Source: Parablautia intestinalis (GTDB taxonomy: Bacteria; Bacillota; Clostridia; Lachnospirales; Lachnospiraceae). Taken from it: a DNA stretch of 64,000 bases. This document shows, in pieces, positions 9,868-17,538 of the stretch. The DNA is taken from NCBI GenBank assembly GCA_003612395.1, contig RAYQ01000006.1, positions 158,929-222,928 on the forward strand. Reading direction: 5' to 3'. The first letter of the stretch is position 1; each line of letters starts with the position of its first letter. The notes below the pieces were generated by a model. It did no database searches, was not told the DNA's origin, and was given only the letters and a program-made list of their open reading frames with translations. The position numbers and the translations under genes are program-made.

Positions 9868-10082
9868 GCCCTTTCCAAAACCTGCAGACTTTCATACATA
9901 TTGTGTATGTATTGCGCAGGCACAAAGTTTATTTTGCTTTCTATATGGATTCTTTACATAATATTCCGAAAATATCCAATAATTACCTGTATGATAAGAG
10001 TATAAGCAAATATTTTTTCTTTTATTCCGGTATAGGTTGAAAAATTTGGACATATATTGAATTGGAAAGAGGAGGGCCGCTG

Positions 10083-10355
10083 ATGGATACGAATGCAGGT
10101 ATTTATTTAATAGTTGGAATATTGGCAGTGGTGCTTATAATTGGGGCTATGAAAAGCCGTGCGGAATGGATAATCAATTTTATGCTGCGCGGAGTATTGG
10201 GAATGATGTCGATTTATTTTCTCAATATATTTCTTGGGGATGTTGTGCCAGGGATGGGAATTGGCTATAATCCGATTACATTTCTCACAACAGGTATTTT
10301 AGGATTTCCGGGGCTGGTGGTGCTTTATGGAATTAATTTTTATATGCTTTTATGA
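10083..10355 (+). CDS. bofA: BofA-like pro-sigma-K processing inhibitor
   Basis: BofA is an integral membrane protein that, in spore formers, restrains SpoIVFB processing of pro-sigma K at the forespore membrane. This 90-residue protein has two to three hydrophobic helices (IYLIVGILAVVLIIGAM; near residue 45; and the C-terminal LVVLYGINFYMLL) and the conserved end GIGYNPITFLTTGILGFPG. I chose ATG 10083 because AAGAGGAGGG at 10067-10076 is ideally placed; an upstream in-frame TTG at 10062 overlaps that RBS. Its presence supports a sporulating host. Confidence 0.9.
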   Translation: MDTNAGIYLIVGILAVVLIIGAMKSRAEWIINFMLRGVLGMMSIYFLNIFLGDVVPGMGIGYNPITFLTTGILGFPGLVVLYGINFYMLL

Positions 10356-10836
10356 AAGCGATTAAGAGGACCTGATTATCCGGAAACAAATTTGGTTTCT
10401 TACAAAAAGCTGGAAAGCTGCGGTATTTTAGGGAAGAAATGATTTGTTTTTGACAGAATAATTGTCCCTGTTTTCAAGGGCTTAAGGCGTTTTTGGGGTG
10501 GATTTTATCTACTTTGTTGTAACATGTGCCAAAAATGAAAAAGTTTTGTTTAACCACTGGACAAGATTACCTTTATTCTTTATAATTCCTTTTATAAATT
10601 TAAGAACGTTCTTTGCAAATCAATTTATTTCTTTGTCCCTTTGGACATTTCCGCAAGAATATATTCATAATAAAAAGTTTAATAAAAAATTCATGGATGA
10701 TTTTTTATTTGAACGCATCTGTTTTGGATATATCCGGTCGGTCATATTCAGAATGAATTATTCATTTGAATCAACAAGGAAGATTTCTTTCCTATATTCA
10801 AAGATTTATTACAACAGAAAAAGAAGGGGGTAATCA
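10356..10836. other. AT-rich intergenic region before the Tad pilus locus
   Basis: This 481-nt stretch holds no convincing gene. It contains a 15-bp palindrome, AATGAATTATTCATT, at 10752-10766 that could be an operator for the pilus genes starting at 10837, and a TTGACA at 10450 with no good -10 element. A 111-codon frame (10498-10833) has low-complexity Phe/Ile/Lys composition and a weak GTG start, and I do not treat it as a gene. Confidence 0.5.
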
Positions 10837-11859
10837 TTGGACAAAAGAATCCTTGCAATTTTTGATGGCGAGGAGAGCTATGCATATCGGTTGATGGAGT
10901 TTATGAGTGAAAAAACAAATCTTCCCTTTGAGATTTATATTTTTACGAGTGAAAGTAAACTGTTCTCCTGCGCCAAAATAAAGGACATAGAGTGTCTTCT
11001 CGTCTCAGAAAATGTATATTCAAAAGAGGTGGAATCTTTAAAAATTCCACACATCGTTATTCTCAGTGAAAGCGGAGAAAATCTGAACAAAGCTTTACAT
11101 CACATCAACAAATACCAGTCATGTGAAAATATTCTTCATGAAGTAGTGGAGTACTATACCAACCAGTCAGAAAATGTGCCCACAGCTCTGCGGGTCGGGC
11201 TTAAAAAAATGAAAATTATTGGTATATACACACCCATAGGAAGATGTCTTCAGACCACATTCTCATTAACCCTTGGACAAATGCTTGCAAAACAGTATAA
11301 AACCCTTTATCTGAATTTTGAAATTTATTCCGGATTGGGGCGAATGCTCAGCAGGAGTTTTAACAGTGATATATCTGACCTGATGTATTATTTTACCTGC
11401 TCCCGTGAAAAGTTAGCTTACAGGATGGAAAGTATGGTGGAAACTGTAAATGGACTGGACTTTATTCCGCCTGTAGAAATTCACCAGAGTTTAGCGGGAA
11501 TCAGGGGAAGTCAGTGGCTTGATTTATTTCAGGAAATTGAAAAAAATTCCGAGTATGAATTTTTAATATTGGATCTTACGGATGGTATAATGGATCTTTG
11601 GGACGTATTAAGGAATTGTAACTATATTTACACGATTTATCGGGAAGACGGAATTGCCATGGCTAAGTTAGAACAATATGAAAAAGCATTAGAGAGCCTT
11701 GACTACAGTGATATTGCAGCAAAAGCATCCAAGTGGAAACTGCCGGTTTTTAAACAGCTTCCGCTACGGTTTGAGGAATTAACCTATGGGGAACTGGCGG
11801 GCTATATAAAAAGGAATGTTTTTCCGGATCTGTTTGGAAAGGAGCAGGATGGAGCATAA
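10837..11859 (+). CDS. CpaE/TadZ-like pilus localisation protein
   Basis: CpaE/TadZ proteins are MinD/ParA-type factors that place the Tad pilus machine. The N-terminal ~110 residues resemble a receiver-like domain (ILAIFDGEESYAYRLMEF; HIVILSES). From about residue 125 the MinD-like fold begins: IIGIYTPIGRCLQTTFSLTL at the P-loop position, then LYLNFE and FLILDLTDGIMD. The P-loop lacks the signature lysines of active ParA proteins (IGRCLQTTF instead of KGGxGKTT), so nucleotide hydrolysis is doubtful, as is common in TadZ proteins. The start is TTG 10837 with AGAAGGGGG upstream. It overlaps the cpaF start by 11 nt. Confidence 0.8.
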   Translation: MDKRILAIFDGEESYAYRLMEFMSEKTNLPFEIYIFTSESKLFSCAKIKDIECLLVSENVYSKEVESLKIPHIVILSESGENLNKALHHINKYQSCENILHEVVEYYTNQSENVPTALRVGLKKMKIIGIYTPIGRCLQTTFSLTLGQMLAKQYKTLYLNFEIYSGLGRMLSRSFNSDISDLMYYFTCSREKLAYRMESMVETVNGLDFIPPVEIHQSLAGIRGSQWLDLFQEIEKNSEYEFLILDLTDGIMDLWDVLRNCNYIYTIYREDGIAMAKLEQYEKALESLDYSDIAAKASKWKLPVFKQLPLRFEELTYGELAGYIKRNVFPDLFGKEQDGA

Positions 11860-12654
11860 GGCGTATATGGAACTGCAGGAGCTGATTATGGGAAAGCTGG
11901 ATCTTTCCAGGCAGATGAATGAAGATGAAATCAAGGAATTGATAGATAAGTATATTACGCAGGAAGGCAAAAAAAGGCATTTAGAAGTTGCGGTAAGAGA
12001 ACAAATCCGGCGTGAAATTTTTCATTCCGTAAGGCAGCTTGGAATTTTACAGGAATTAATTGAAAATCCATCCATTACTGAAATTATGGTAAATGGAACA
12101 CAGGGCATTTTCATAGAGCAAAGCGGAAGGCTTGAAAAGCTTGCTATTTGTTTTGATTCCAAGGAAAAGCTCAAAAATGTGATCTGGCAGATTACAGCGG
12201 GATGTAATCGAGTGGTAAATGAAGCTTCCCCAATCGTGGATGCCAGGCTCCCGGACGGCGCCCGGGTAAATGTGGTGCTAGATCCGGTGGCAATTAACGG
12301 GCCAATATTAACGATCAGGCGTTTCCCGCCTAATCCAATTACAATGGACCAGCTGCTTGATACAGGCTGTCTGTCAACAGAGTGTAAAGGTGAGCTTGAG
12401 AAAATGGTTCAGGCTGGCTGTAATATTCTGGTAAGCGGAGGTACCGGTTCAGGAAAAACAACCTTTTTAAATGTTTTGTCCCAGTTTATTCCGCAGACGC
12501 AGCGGGTAATTACCATTGAAGACAGCGCGGAATTACAAATCAGAAACATCCCCAATATTGTAAGTCTTGAAACACGTAACGCCAATGTGGAGGGGTGCAA
12601 AGAAATTACAATAAGAGATTTAATAAAAGCATCTTTGAGAATGAGACCGGAGAG
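11849..12654 (+). pseudogene. cpaF: cpaF/tadA pilus secretion ATPase, 5' part (split by prophage)
   Basis: CpaF/TadA is the hexameric ATPase that powers Tad pilus assembly. This fragment holds the N-terminal domain (EITEIMVNGTQGIFIE), the linker (DARLPDGARVNVVLDP), Walker A GGTGSGKT (residues 197-204), and reads into LRMRPE before prophage sequence takes over (a short run-on to 12760 encodes nonsense). ATG 11849 is preceded by GGAAAGGAG. The missing part is at 51310-51712: 806 nt here plus 403 nt there make exactly 403 codons, so precise excision restores a 402-residue protein, the usual family length. In the integrated state the Walker B region is separated and the ATPase should be inactive. 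Confidence 0.93.
12650..12654 (+). other. Left attachment junction (attL core)
   Basis: Host cpaF reads ...AGACCG then GAGAG before phage sequence. The right junction has GACAG before TTAATC. The shared GA or AG dinucleotide is the likely crossover; taking AG as core gives a host site CCGGAGAGGTTAATC, coding MRPERLI as in the CpaF consensus. A two-base core is normal for large serine integrases. Confidence 0.7.
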
Positions 12655-12676
12655 TATCAAAATAATTCAGGGAAAA

Positions 12677-14257
12677 TTAAAGCATAATAAAAAGCGTTTC
12701 CCCATCCCAGGTGCATTCCCTCAGCACGTTTTTGGCGATCTCATTCCTCTCATTTGCTGAGAAACTATCAAAATTATCTAAAAGCCGGATGATGGCCTCT
12801 CTTTTCTCCATAGCACTCTTCATTTGGGCGGCGGCCCGTCTTTCCTCAGCGGCAAAATTCAGCAGCTTGTTTTTGAGGGTATTATATTCTATGTCAAGTT
12901 TTTCAATTTCCCCTATGATATATTTGGCGGCAGCAGATTCATTATTCACGGCCAGGGCGGCGGTGAGCTTCCCGATCTTTTCCTGGCATGTTTCCATGCG
13001 GGCCCGGACAGTGGCAGAGGAATCTCTTGCAGGCTTTTTCCCGTCCTTCAGATACTTTTTGACGGTGGCCGGATCATGCTGTATCTCTTTGAATACGTCC
13101 AAAACCTTCCCATCCAGTAGATCGGCCTTAATTTGCCGCATGTCGCAAGCCTCAGCACCGGCTCTCATGCGTTTGGGGCAATAGTACCAGGTGGAAACGG
13201 ATCCATCGGCCTTCTTTTTCCTGCTCATGCTCATGGTACGGCCACACTTGCACCGGAGCACACCCTTCAGGAGCGGCAGATCGTACTTTGCAACCTTTGA
13301 AAAAGTGTTATGCCCGAATTGTGCCATAATAGCAAAAAAGCGTTGATCTTCCATGTATGGCTCATGGAAGCCGATGCTCACTCTCCACTTCTCAGGAGGG
13401 GCCAGGGAGTGGCGCTTTTTACCATTCACCCGCTTTTCCATGGTACGGCCATACACAATGATCCCATGCCGGCCATCCCATTTCTCACGGGGGGAATTTT
13501 CATCAATCATGCAGCCTTTAGCTTCAAAATAATCATACATAGCCGGAGTGGCCCGGACACAATGCGGAGAGGTAAACATGCTATATAGCTGAGTGGTGGA
13601 AAGAAAGCTCCCGTTTAAAGAGGTGATCCGGTTATTTCTGCAATATGTTTCCATGTTCTGAAGGCTGAAGCCGTTCTCTAAAAATATGTCAATGAGGTTG
13701 TTTTTGTAGTCGATCTCTGCCTGATTAAATACAAGTGTTTTGTGGGATTTGGATCCCAGGTCAACGGAGGCTATATCATAGCCAATAGGAGCCTGGCCGC
13801 CACACCAAAAGCCACTAGCCGCCAGGTGGTTCATATTATCGGTGATCCTGAGGGAATCTGTGCGAACTTCCAGGCCGGAAAAGATAACAGCTAAGTACAT
13901 CATGGCTTCTCCCAGGGGTGTGGTGGTATCAATGCCATCTCTTACTGTGATAAATTTAACCTCATGCTCCCTCAGGTAAGAGTAGAAGGTGCAAAAATCC
14001 ATCATATCAGAGCACACCCGATCTATTTTATAAATGATTACACAATCAATGAGGCCCGCTGCAATATCTTCCTTCAGTTGGTTCATGCCGGGCCTATCCA
14101 TATCAGAACGCACATAGCCATCATCTTCATAAAATGAGATAGAGCTAACCTCAGGGAATCTCTGATCAATATGTTCCTTGCATTTTGTGAGCTGCATCTG
14201 TGTACTCTCTGAAGTATCAACAAAATATGATTTTCTGCAATATATTCCAAAATTCAT
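12677..14257 (-). CDS. Large serine recombinase (phage integrase)
   Basis: Large serine integrases cut attP and attB through a phosphoserine link and join them without homology. The N-terminal resolvase domain has the catalytic serine S10 in YCRKS, and IIYKIDRVCSD / AMMYLAVIFSGLE typical of the family. A recombinase domain follows, then a zinc ribbon (LRCKCGRTMSMS with later YYCPKR and ACDMR cysteines) and a C-terminal coiled coil. At 526 residues it is full length. Its stop lies 23 bp from the left junction, so it is almost certainly the integrase of this element. ATG 14257 has AGGAG upstream, placed directly after a terminator-like hairpin (14271-14292). Confidence 0.95.
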   Translation of the reverse strand: MNFGIYCRKSYFVDTSESTQMQLTKCKEHIDQRFPEVSSISFYEDDGYVRSDMDRPGMNQLKEDIAAGLIDCVIIYKIDRVCSDMMDFCTFYSYLREHEVKFITVRDGIDTTTPLGEAMMYLAVIFSGLEVRTDSLRITDNMNHLAASGFWCGGQAPIGYDIASVDLGSKSHKTLVFNQAEIDYKNNLIDIFLENGFSLQNMETYCRNNRITSLNGSFLSTTQLYSMFTSPHCVRATPAMYDYFEAKGCMIDENSPREKWDGRHGIIVYGRTMEKRVNGKKRHSLAPPEKWRVSIGFHEPYMEDQRFFAIMAQFGHNTFSKVAKYDLPLLKGVLRCKCGRTMSMSRKKKADGSVSTWYYCPKRMRAGAEACDMRQIKADLLDGKVLDVFKEIQHDPATVKKYLKDGKKPARDSSATVRARMETCQEKIGKLTAALAVNNESAAAKYIIGEIEKLDIEYNTLKNKLLNFAAEERRAAAQMKSAMEKREAIIRLLDNFDSFSANERNEIAKNVLRECTWDGETLFIML

Positions 14258-14270
14258 GCTATTTTCTCCT

Positions 14271-14292
14271 AAAAAAGGGCATAAAAATGCCC
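14271..14292 (-). terminator. Terminator-like hairpin in the integrase leader
   Basis: Read on the minus strand, GGGCAT, a T4 loop and ATGCCC are followed by T6 and then at once by the integrase RBS AGGAG. It should stop transcripts arriving from the TM2 and repressor genes and keep integrase expression low unless antiterminated. Confidence 0.7.
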
Positions 14293-14314
14293 GGAATCTG
14301 ATTGAAAGCTCCCG

Positions 14315-14361
14315 GAGATAATGCTAAAATATATTTTGCGAGAATACATGAGCATTATCTC
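14315..14361. repeat. 11-bp perfect inverted repeat upstream of the integrase
   Basis: GAGATAATGCT (14315-14325) and AGCATTATCTC (14351-14361) are exact inverted copies separated by 25 AT-rich bases. The position between the integrase and TM2 genes suggests an operator or a recombination-directionality binding site; this is inference. Confidence 0.55.
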
Positions 14362-14394
14362 ATGGGGCCCTGGTGAATAGCCGGGGCTTTTTAT

Positions 14395-14973
14395 TTAAAT
14401 TTTACTGGAAAATTTTTGCTCAACTAACTCCAAATTACGATCTGAGAGCTCAGAGCTGTGTTTCATAATATCATCATAAGCCTTCCTAAATTGATTACAC
14501 TTGCCTTTTTCGGTTTTCATGCCATCTGCTTTAATTAGAGCATTGTTGTAGCTGCGAACAATAAAGGATTCGATATTGCTTTGCTTATAATCATTATAGC
14601 GGCCAAGCATAACATAATCACCCATATCAGAAAGTGTTTTCAAGAGAAGATCATATCTGCTGAAAAACACATCTGAATTTGTGGTAGAAGAAATGAGCCT
14701 TGTACAATCATCCACAATCCGCTGTCTATCATCAATAAGTGTATTAATGTTAATTACAGAACTATCATCATAGACAACATGAGGAGAAGGCTCTCCATTC
14801 TTATGACGGAGCACCGGCAGAAGGGCACGGATGCAGTCAATGGCCCATCCAAAAGTAAACAAGCCGAAAGTGAAGAGATACAGAAGGCCCATGCCATACT
14901 TCTTTTGGATAAACTTGTGAGCACCACACCATCCGAAAAGAAGAGTGATAATAAAATAAGTTGTACTATTCAT
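14395..14973 (-). CDS. TM2-domain membrane protein
   Basis: The N-terminal ~55 residues (TLLFGWCGAHKFIQKKYGMG, then a second hydrophobic helix ending FGWAIDCI) match the TM2 domain: two helices joined by a short turn. The remaining ~140 residues are soluble, helical and charged. ATG 14973 has GGGGA at proper spacing, better than ATG 14985. It sits between integrase and repressor, outside the lytic operons, which suggests expression in the lysogen. TM2 proteins have no agreed function; a superinfection-exclusion or lysogenic-conversion role is conceivable but unproven. Confidence 0.8.
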   Translation of the reverse strand: MNSTTYFIITLLFGWCGAHKFIQKKYGMGLLYLFTFGLFTFGWAIDCIRALLPVLRHKNGEPSPHVVYDDSSVININTLIDDRQRIVDDCTRLISSTTNSDVFFSRYDLLLKTLSDMGDYVMLGRYNDYKQSNIESFIVRSYNNALIKADGMKTEKGKCNQFRKAYDDIMKHSSELSDRNLELVEQKFSSKI

Positions 14974-15007
14974 ATTTATCCCCATTCACTACTATGTATC
15001 ATTTTTT

Positions 15008-15520
15008 CTAAGCGTTTTCTTGTAATGCTTGCGATTCTCCCGCCACTTTTTTCTCCCGTTCTAATTCTTGCCGGTAAAGCTCCACTTTTTCATCAATGGA
15101 GAGATCGGAAAGATCGGGGGCAGCAGGCTCAGGAGCTTTTTGCGGGCGGCCTCTCTGAGAAACGGCATCCAAAATGAATTGATCAATAACTTCCCTGGAA
15201 GGGCCATCAAGTTTTTGATAGGCAACCATGATCCCCTTAATAACATCATACAAGGGGTTGCTTTTCTCAACGAGATCCGACACGGCAGCAGCAGCCTCAT
15301 CCTCTATCGGTATACGCATATTGCCGGAGCCGGTGCGGAGCCATTCTTCACTTATGCTAAATTCCCGGCAAATAGATTTGACCATCTGATCCGTGAGGTT
15401 CCGCTCACCCTTTTCCAATTTTGAAATAGCGGTTTTTCCGACACCTAATTTTTCCCCGAACTTTTCCAGGGTAAGCCCCAGGTACTTCCTGGCCTCTTTG
15501 ATGCGCTCACCTTGCGTCAT
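15008..15520 (-). CDS. XRE-family phage repressor (CI-like)
   Basis: The N-terminal helix-turn-helix (MTQGERIKEARKYLGLTLEK, then FGEKLGVGKTAISKLEKGERN) is typical of XRE/Cro-CI repressors. The remaining ~100 residues are a helical region without a LexA-like Ser/Lys protease dyad, so induction is unlikely to be by RecA-stimulated self-cleavage. ATG 15520 has GGAGGTGAT upstream; longer frames to 15616 lack this support. It is divergent from the early operon and overlooks three direct repeats at 15580-15644, its likely operators. It probably maintains lysogeny. Confidence 0.9.
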   Translation of the reverse strand: MTQGERIKEARKYLGLTLEKFGEKLGVGKTAISKLEKGERNLTDQMVKSICREFSISEEWLRTGSGNMRIPIEDEAAAAVSDLVEKSNPLYDVIKGIMVAYQKLDGPSREVIDQFILDAVSQRGRPQKAPEPAAPDLSDLSIDEKVELYRQELEREKKVAGESQALQENA

Positions 15521-15541
15521 AAAATAATCACCTCCAAGAAA

Positions 15542-15570
15542 AGAATACCATTGCAAACTGATAAAGTCAA
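15542..15570 (-). promoter_or_regulatory. Probable repressor promoter
   Basis: On the minus strand TTGACT (15570-15565) and TATTCT (15547-15542) are separated by 17 bases and direct transcription into the repressor gene. The first operator-like repeat (15580-15591) lies just upstream of the -35, a position compatible with autoregulation. Confidence 0.65.
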
Positions 15571-15579
15571 TAAAAAATT

Positions 15580-15644
15580 GGCAGAGGGCACAAAAAGATA
15601 TTGACAACGTAGGCAAAGGGCACTATAATGTAGGCAGAGGGCAC
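15580..15644 (+). promoter_or_regulatory. Three 12-bp operator-like direct repeats
   Basis: GGCAGAGGGCAC occurs at 15580-15591 and 15633-15644, and GGCAAAGGGCAC at 15612-15623. Start-to-start spacing is 32 and 21 bp, about three and two helical turns, so the copies lie on one DNA face. They span the rightward early promoter, which fits repressor binding. Confidence 0.8.
15601..15629 (+). promoter_or_regulatory. Early rightward promoter
   Basis: Consensus TTGACA (15601-15606) and TATAAT (15624-15629) with a 17-base spacer. The middle operator-like repeat lies within the spacer and the third covers the expected start point, so bound repressor would block it. Confidence 0.9.
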
Positions 15645-15669
15645 AAATAGAACGAAAGGAGAATGAAAC

Positions 15670-15843
15670 ATGAAAAAACAAAGTGATTTTCACAAAACGG
15701 TGCAAAACCTTATGTTACTGGATCCTGAGAGCCTTTTGCTGATTGACAGCGGTGTGAAGCTGCTCCTGGCCCGGCAGAACATGGGCCGGAAGCAGGAGAA
15801 GGAGCAGGAAGTGGATCCGAGAGCGAAGCAGGCAGTTATTTAA
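15670..15843 (+). CDS. Small early protein (57 aa)
   Basis: This short frame is the first gene after the early promoter. ATG 15670 has GAAAGGAG at good spacing. The sequence begins MKKQSDFHKTVQNLMLLDPE and is helical, with a charged C-terminus (RQNMGRKQEKEQEVD). By position it could be a Cro-like or regulatory product, but I recognise no DNA-binding motif and assign no function. Confidence 0.65.
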   Translation: MKKQSDFHKTVQNLMLLDPESLLLIDSGVKLLLARQNMGRKQEKEQEVDPRAKQAVI

Positions 15844-15863
15844 ACAAAATGGAGGGATAAGCC

Positions 15864-16427
15864 ATGAAATTAGTAAAAGAAAAGTTTGTAAAAACAGAGT
15901 TTGGCGGGCAGATGGTTGAAACTGTAAAAGCAATAGATTTTTACCTTGAAGAGAAGAGCCATACAAGCCAGTGGCAGGAGCCGGAGAAATACAAGAGGCT
16001 GAGGAAAGATATTGATCGCTTATTTGCACAATTTGAGATCTTCAAGTTGGCAGTAAAGCAGTTTTATGGTGTGGAATACCATTTCACCCGCACGGATGAC
16101 TATTTCGGATGCTGTACGAACGATGGAGAAGATTTTCTTTTCAGATTTGAGAGAGAAAAGAAGGTAAGCGGGAAGGAATTGCTGAAGAAACTGGAAAAGT
16201 TTGAGGAACTGGAAGCCGCTACAAGTAAAGCGGATGAAGCATATGAGGCTGAGCCGGAAAATGCAGAGTTAGAGGCGGTATTTGATAAGGCATATAAAGA
16301 GGAATTTCATGCCATGGAAGAGCTGCTCAATGGCATTGTAGCACTTACAAACGGACAGATCGACACGGAAACGGCCAAGAAAATGCTTTTTACAAAGAGC
16401 TTTACACCATTGTTAGAAAGCAGATAG
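15864..16427 (+). CDS. Hypothetical early phage protein
   Basis: A 187-residue soluble protein with a good RBS (GGAGGGATAAGCC before ATG 15864). The first ~100 residues mix strand and helix (KAIDFYLEEKSHTSQWQEPE; FHFTRTDDYFGCC-like segment at 72-85) and the rest is acidic helix. No signal peptide or membrane segment is present. It is the second gene of the early operon. I do not recognise the family. Confidence 0.75.
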   Translation: MKLVKEKFVKTEFGGQMVETVKAIDFYLEEKSHTSQWQEPEKYKRLRKDIDRLFAQFEIFKLAVKQFYGVEYHFTRTDDYFGCCTNDGEDFLFRFEREKKVSGKELLKKLEKFEELEAATSKADEAYEAEPENAELEAVFDKAYKEEFHAMEELLNGIVALTNGQIDTETAKKMLFTKSFTPLLESR

Positions 16428-16439
16428 GAGGAAACGGGC

Positions 16440-16598
16440 ATGAAACAAGATATAAAAGTGAAGCTCACGCTCTCAGAAGGATATGAGGAGCGCTTCACTA
16501 AAGCATGCATCCAGGCAGCCAGGAAAAGAGTGGAGAACCAGGAGAAGGAGCGCCATCCGGATCCGGCCTTGCCTGCCAGGAAGGTGGCGATGGGGTGA
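16440..16598 (+). CDS. Small early protein (52 aa)
   Basis: ATG 16440 follows TAGGAGGAAACGGGC, a strong RBS, 12 nt after the preceding stop. The product begins MKQDIKVKLTLSEGYEERFT and contains a basic helix (CIQAARKRVENQEKER). It resembles small phage proteins of unknown function; no domain is recognised. Confidence 0.65.
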   Translation: MKQDIKVKLTLSEGYEERFTKACIQAARKRVENQEKERHPDPALPARKVAMG

Positions 16599-16616
16599 AA
16601 ATGGTTTACATAAAAA

Positions 16617-16749
16617 ATCAGGAGCGGATCTGAGAAATCTGCTCCTGATATATGCCCTGAGGACATACTAAAACCTAAAAACAGTATATCACTTTTGGGC
16701 ATCCAAGTCAAGTGAGAAGGCGCTGAAAACAAGGCATTTCTGCCTTGTT
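16617..16749 (+). repeat. Two strong hairpins upstream of the Rep-like gene
   Basis: The first stem pairs 16617-16629 with 16637-16649 (13 bp, one wobble, seven-base loop). The second pairs AACAAGGCA (16728-16736) with TGCCTTGTT (16741-16749) around TTTC. Neither has a following T-run. They occupy the only non-coding gap in the early operon, just before a HUH-type Rep gene, so they are candidates for a replication origin or a regulatory leader. Confidence 0.6.
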
Positions 16750-16782
16750 AAACACTTGATCAAGATATTAAAGATGGGGGTG

Positions 16783-17538
16783 ATGTACGGTTTGTATTGG
16801 AAAAAAATATATGACCTGGGATGGGTGAAGCAGATTGAAAAATACTATCCCGGTAATTATGGGGCCCCAGGAGTAAAGAGGGGGCCGAAACAGAAGAGGA
16901 CACCTGAGGACATAGAAAGGCAGAACCAAAGGAACCGGGAGAAGAAAGTGCAGAGGATCATCCTTGCCAACTTCCATGAGGGTGATTGGCATTTGATCCT
17001 GAGCTATAAGAAAGAGCTGAGGCCGGGATCTTTCAAAGAGGCAAAGAAGCAACTGAGAAAATTCTTGTCTGATATGAGGAAGGCATTTAAGAAGGCAGGG
17101 ATCCCATTCAAGTGGATAGCAGTCACGGAGAGAGGGAAGCAGGGAGCTTGTCATCACCACCTGATCATTGAGGATATAGCGGATCAGAATTTGAATACCA
17201 AAAAACTGGTGCTGAAGTTTTGGCAATATGGCTCAAAGAGCTTCCATCCGCTGTATGAGGATGGGGAGTTTGAGGATCTTGCTGAGTACATAGTGAAGAA
17301 AGAAACCAAGGAAGAGGAGGAGGGCTGCTCTTATTCCAGGAGCAGAAATCTGATCATACCTGAACCCAAAAAAGAGGTGATCCATAGCAGGAGGTGGAGG
17401 AAGGAACCGAAGCCGGAAAAAGGTTGGTACATTGTGAAGGATTCTGTGGTAAATGGTGAAAACCCGGTGACGGGGCTCCCATATCAACATTACACAATGA
17501 AAAAGATTGATCCAGGAGGTGATTCAGAGGATGCATGA
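16783..17538 (+). CDS. HUH-type rolling-circle Rep-like protein
   Basis: The core (about residues 65-170) runs ANFHEGDWHLILSYKKELRP ... FKWIAVTERGKQG, then a His cluster ACHHHLIIE with H124-H126, and a Tyr-containing LAEYIVKKE. This order (strand, HHH metal site, Tyr helix) fits the rolling-circle replication-associated HUH endonuclease family found in plasmids and phages. The N-terminus is basic (GVKRGPKQKRTPEDIERQ). The start is uncertain: ATG 16783 follows GGGGGTG closely; ATG 16774 and TTG 16756 are alternatives. No replicative helicase or DnaD-like initiator is visible in the prophage, so it may be the main replication initiator. Confidence 0.7.
   Translation: MYGLYWKKIYDLGWVKQIEKYYPGNYGAPGVKRGPKQKRTPEDIERQNQRNREKKVQRIILANFHEGDWHLILSYKKELRPGSFKEAKKQLRKFLSDMRKAFKKAGIPFKWIAVTERGKQGACHHHLIIEDIADQNLNTKKLVLKFWQYGSKSFHPLYEDGEFEDLAEYIVKKETKEEEEGCSYSRSRNLIIPEPKKEVIHSRRWRKEPKPEKGWYIVKDSVVNGENPVTGLPYQHYTMKKIDPGGDSEDA

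Noticed and set aside
9868..10082. Sporulation sigma-E promoter before bofA
   Set aside because: CATACAT-like sequences occur (9895-9911) but without a matching -35 at correct spacing on the right strand.
10498..10833. 111-codon frame before the pilus locus
   Set aside because: Low-complexity Phe/Ile/Lys/Asn composition, a GTG start without RBS and no family resemblance; the stretch reads as AT-rich non-coding DNA.
12655..12760. Run-on of the cpaF 5' fragment into prophage DNA
   Set aside because: The last ~35 codons are phage sequence read in the cpaF frame and bear no resemblance to the ATPase.
14362..14392. Plus-strand terminator-like hairpin before the TM2 gene end
   Set aside because: The T-run is on the strand opposite to the adjacent leftward genes, and no rightward transcript is expected there; it may be fortuitous.
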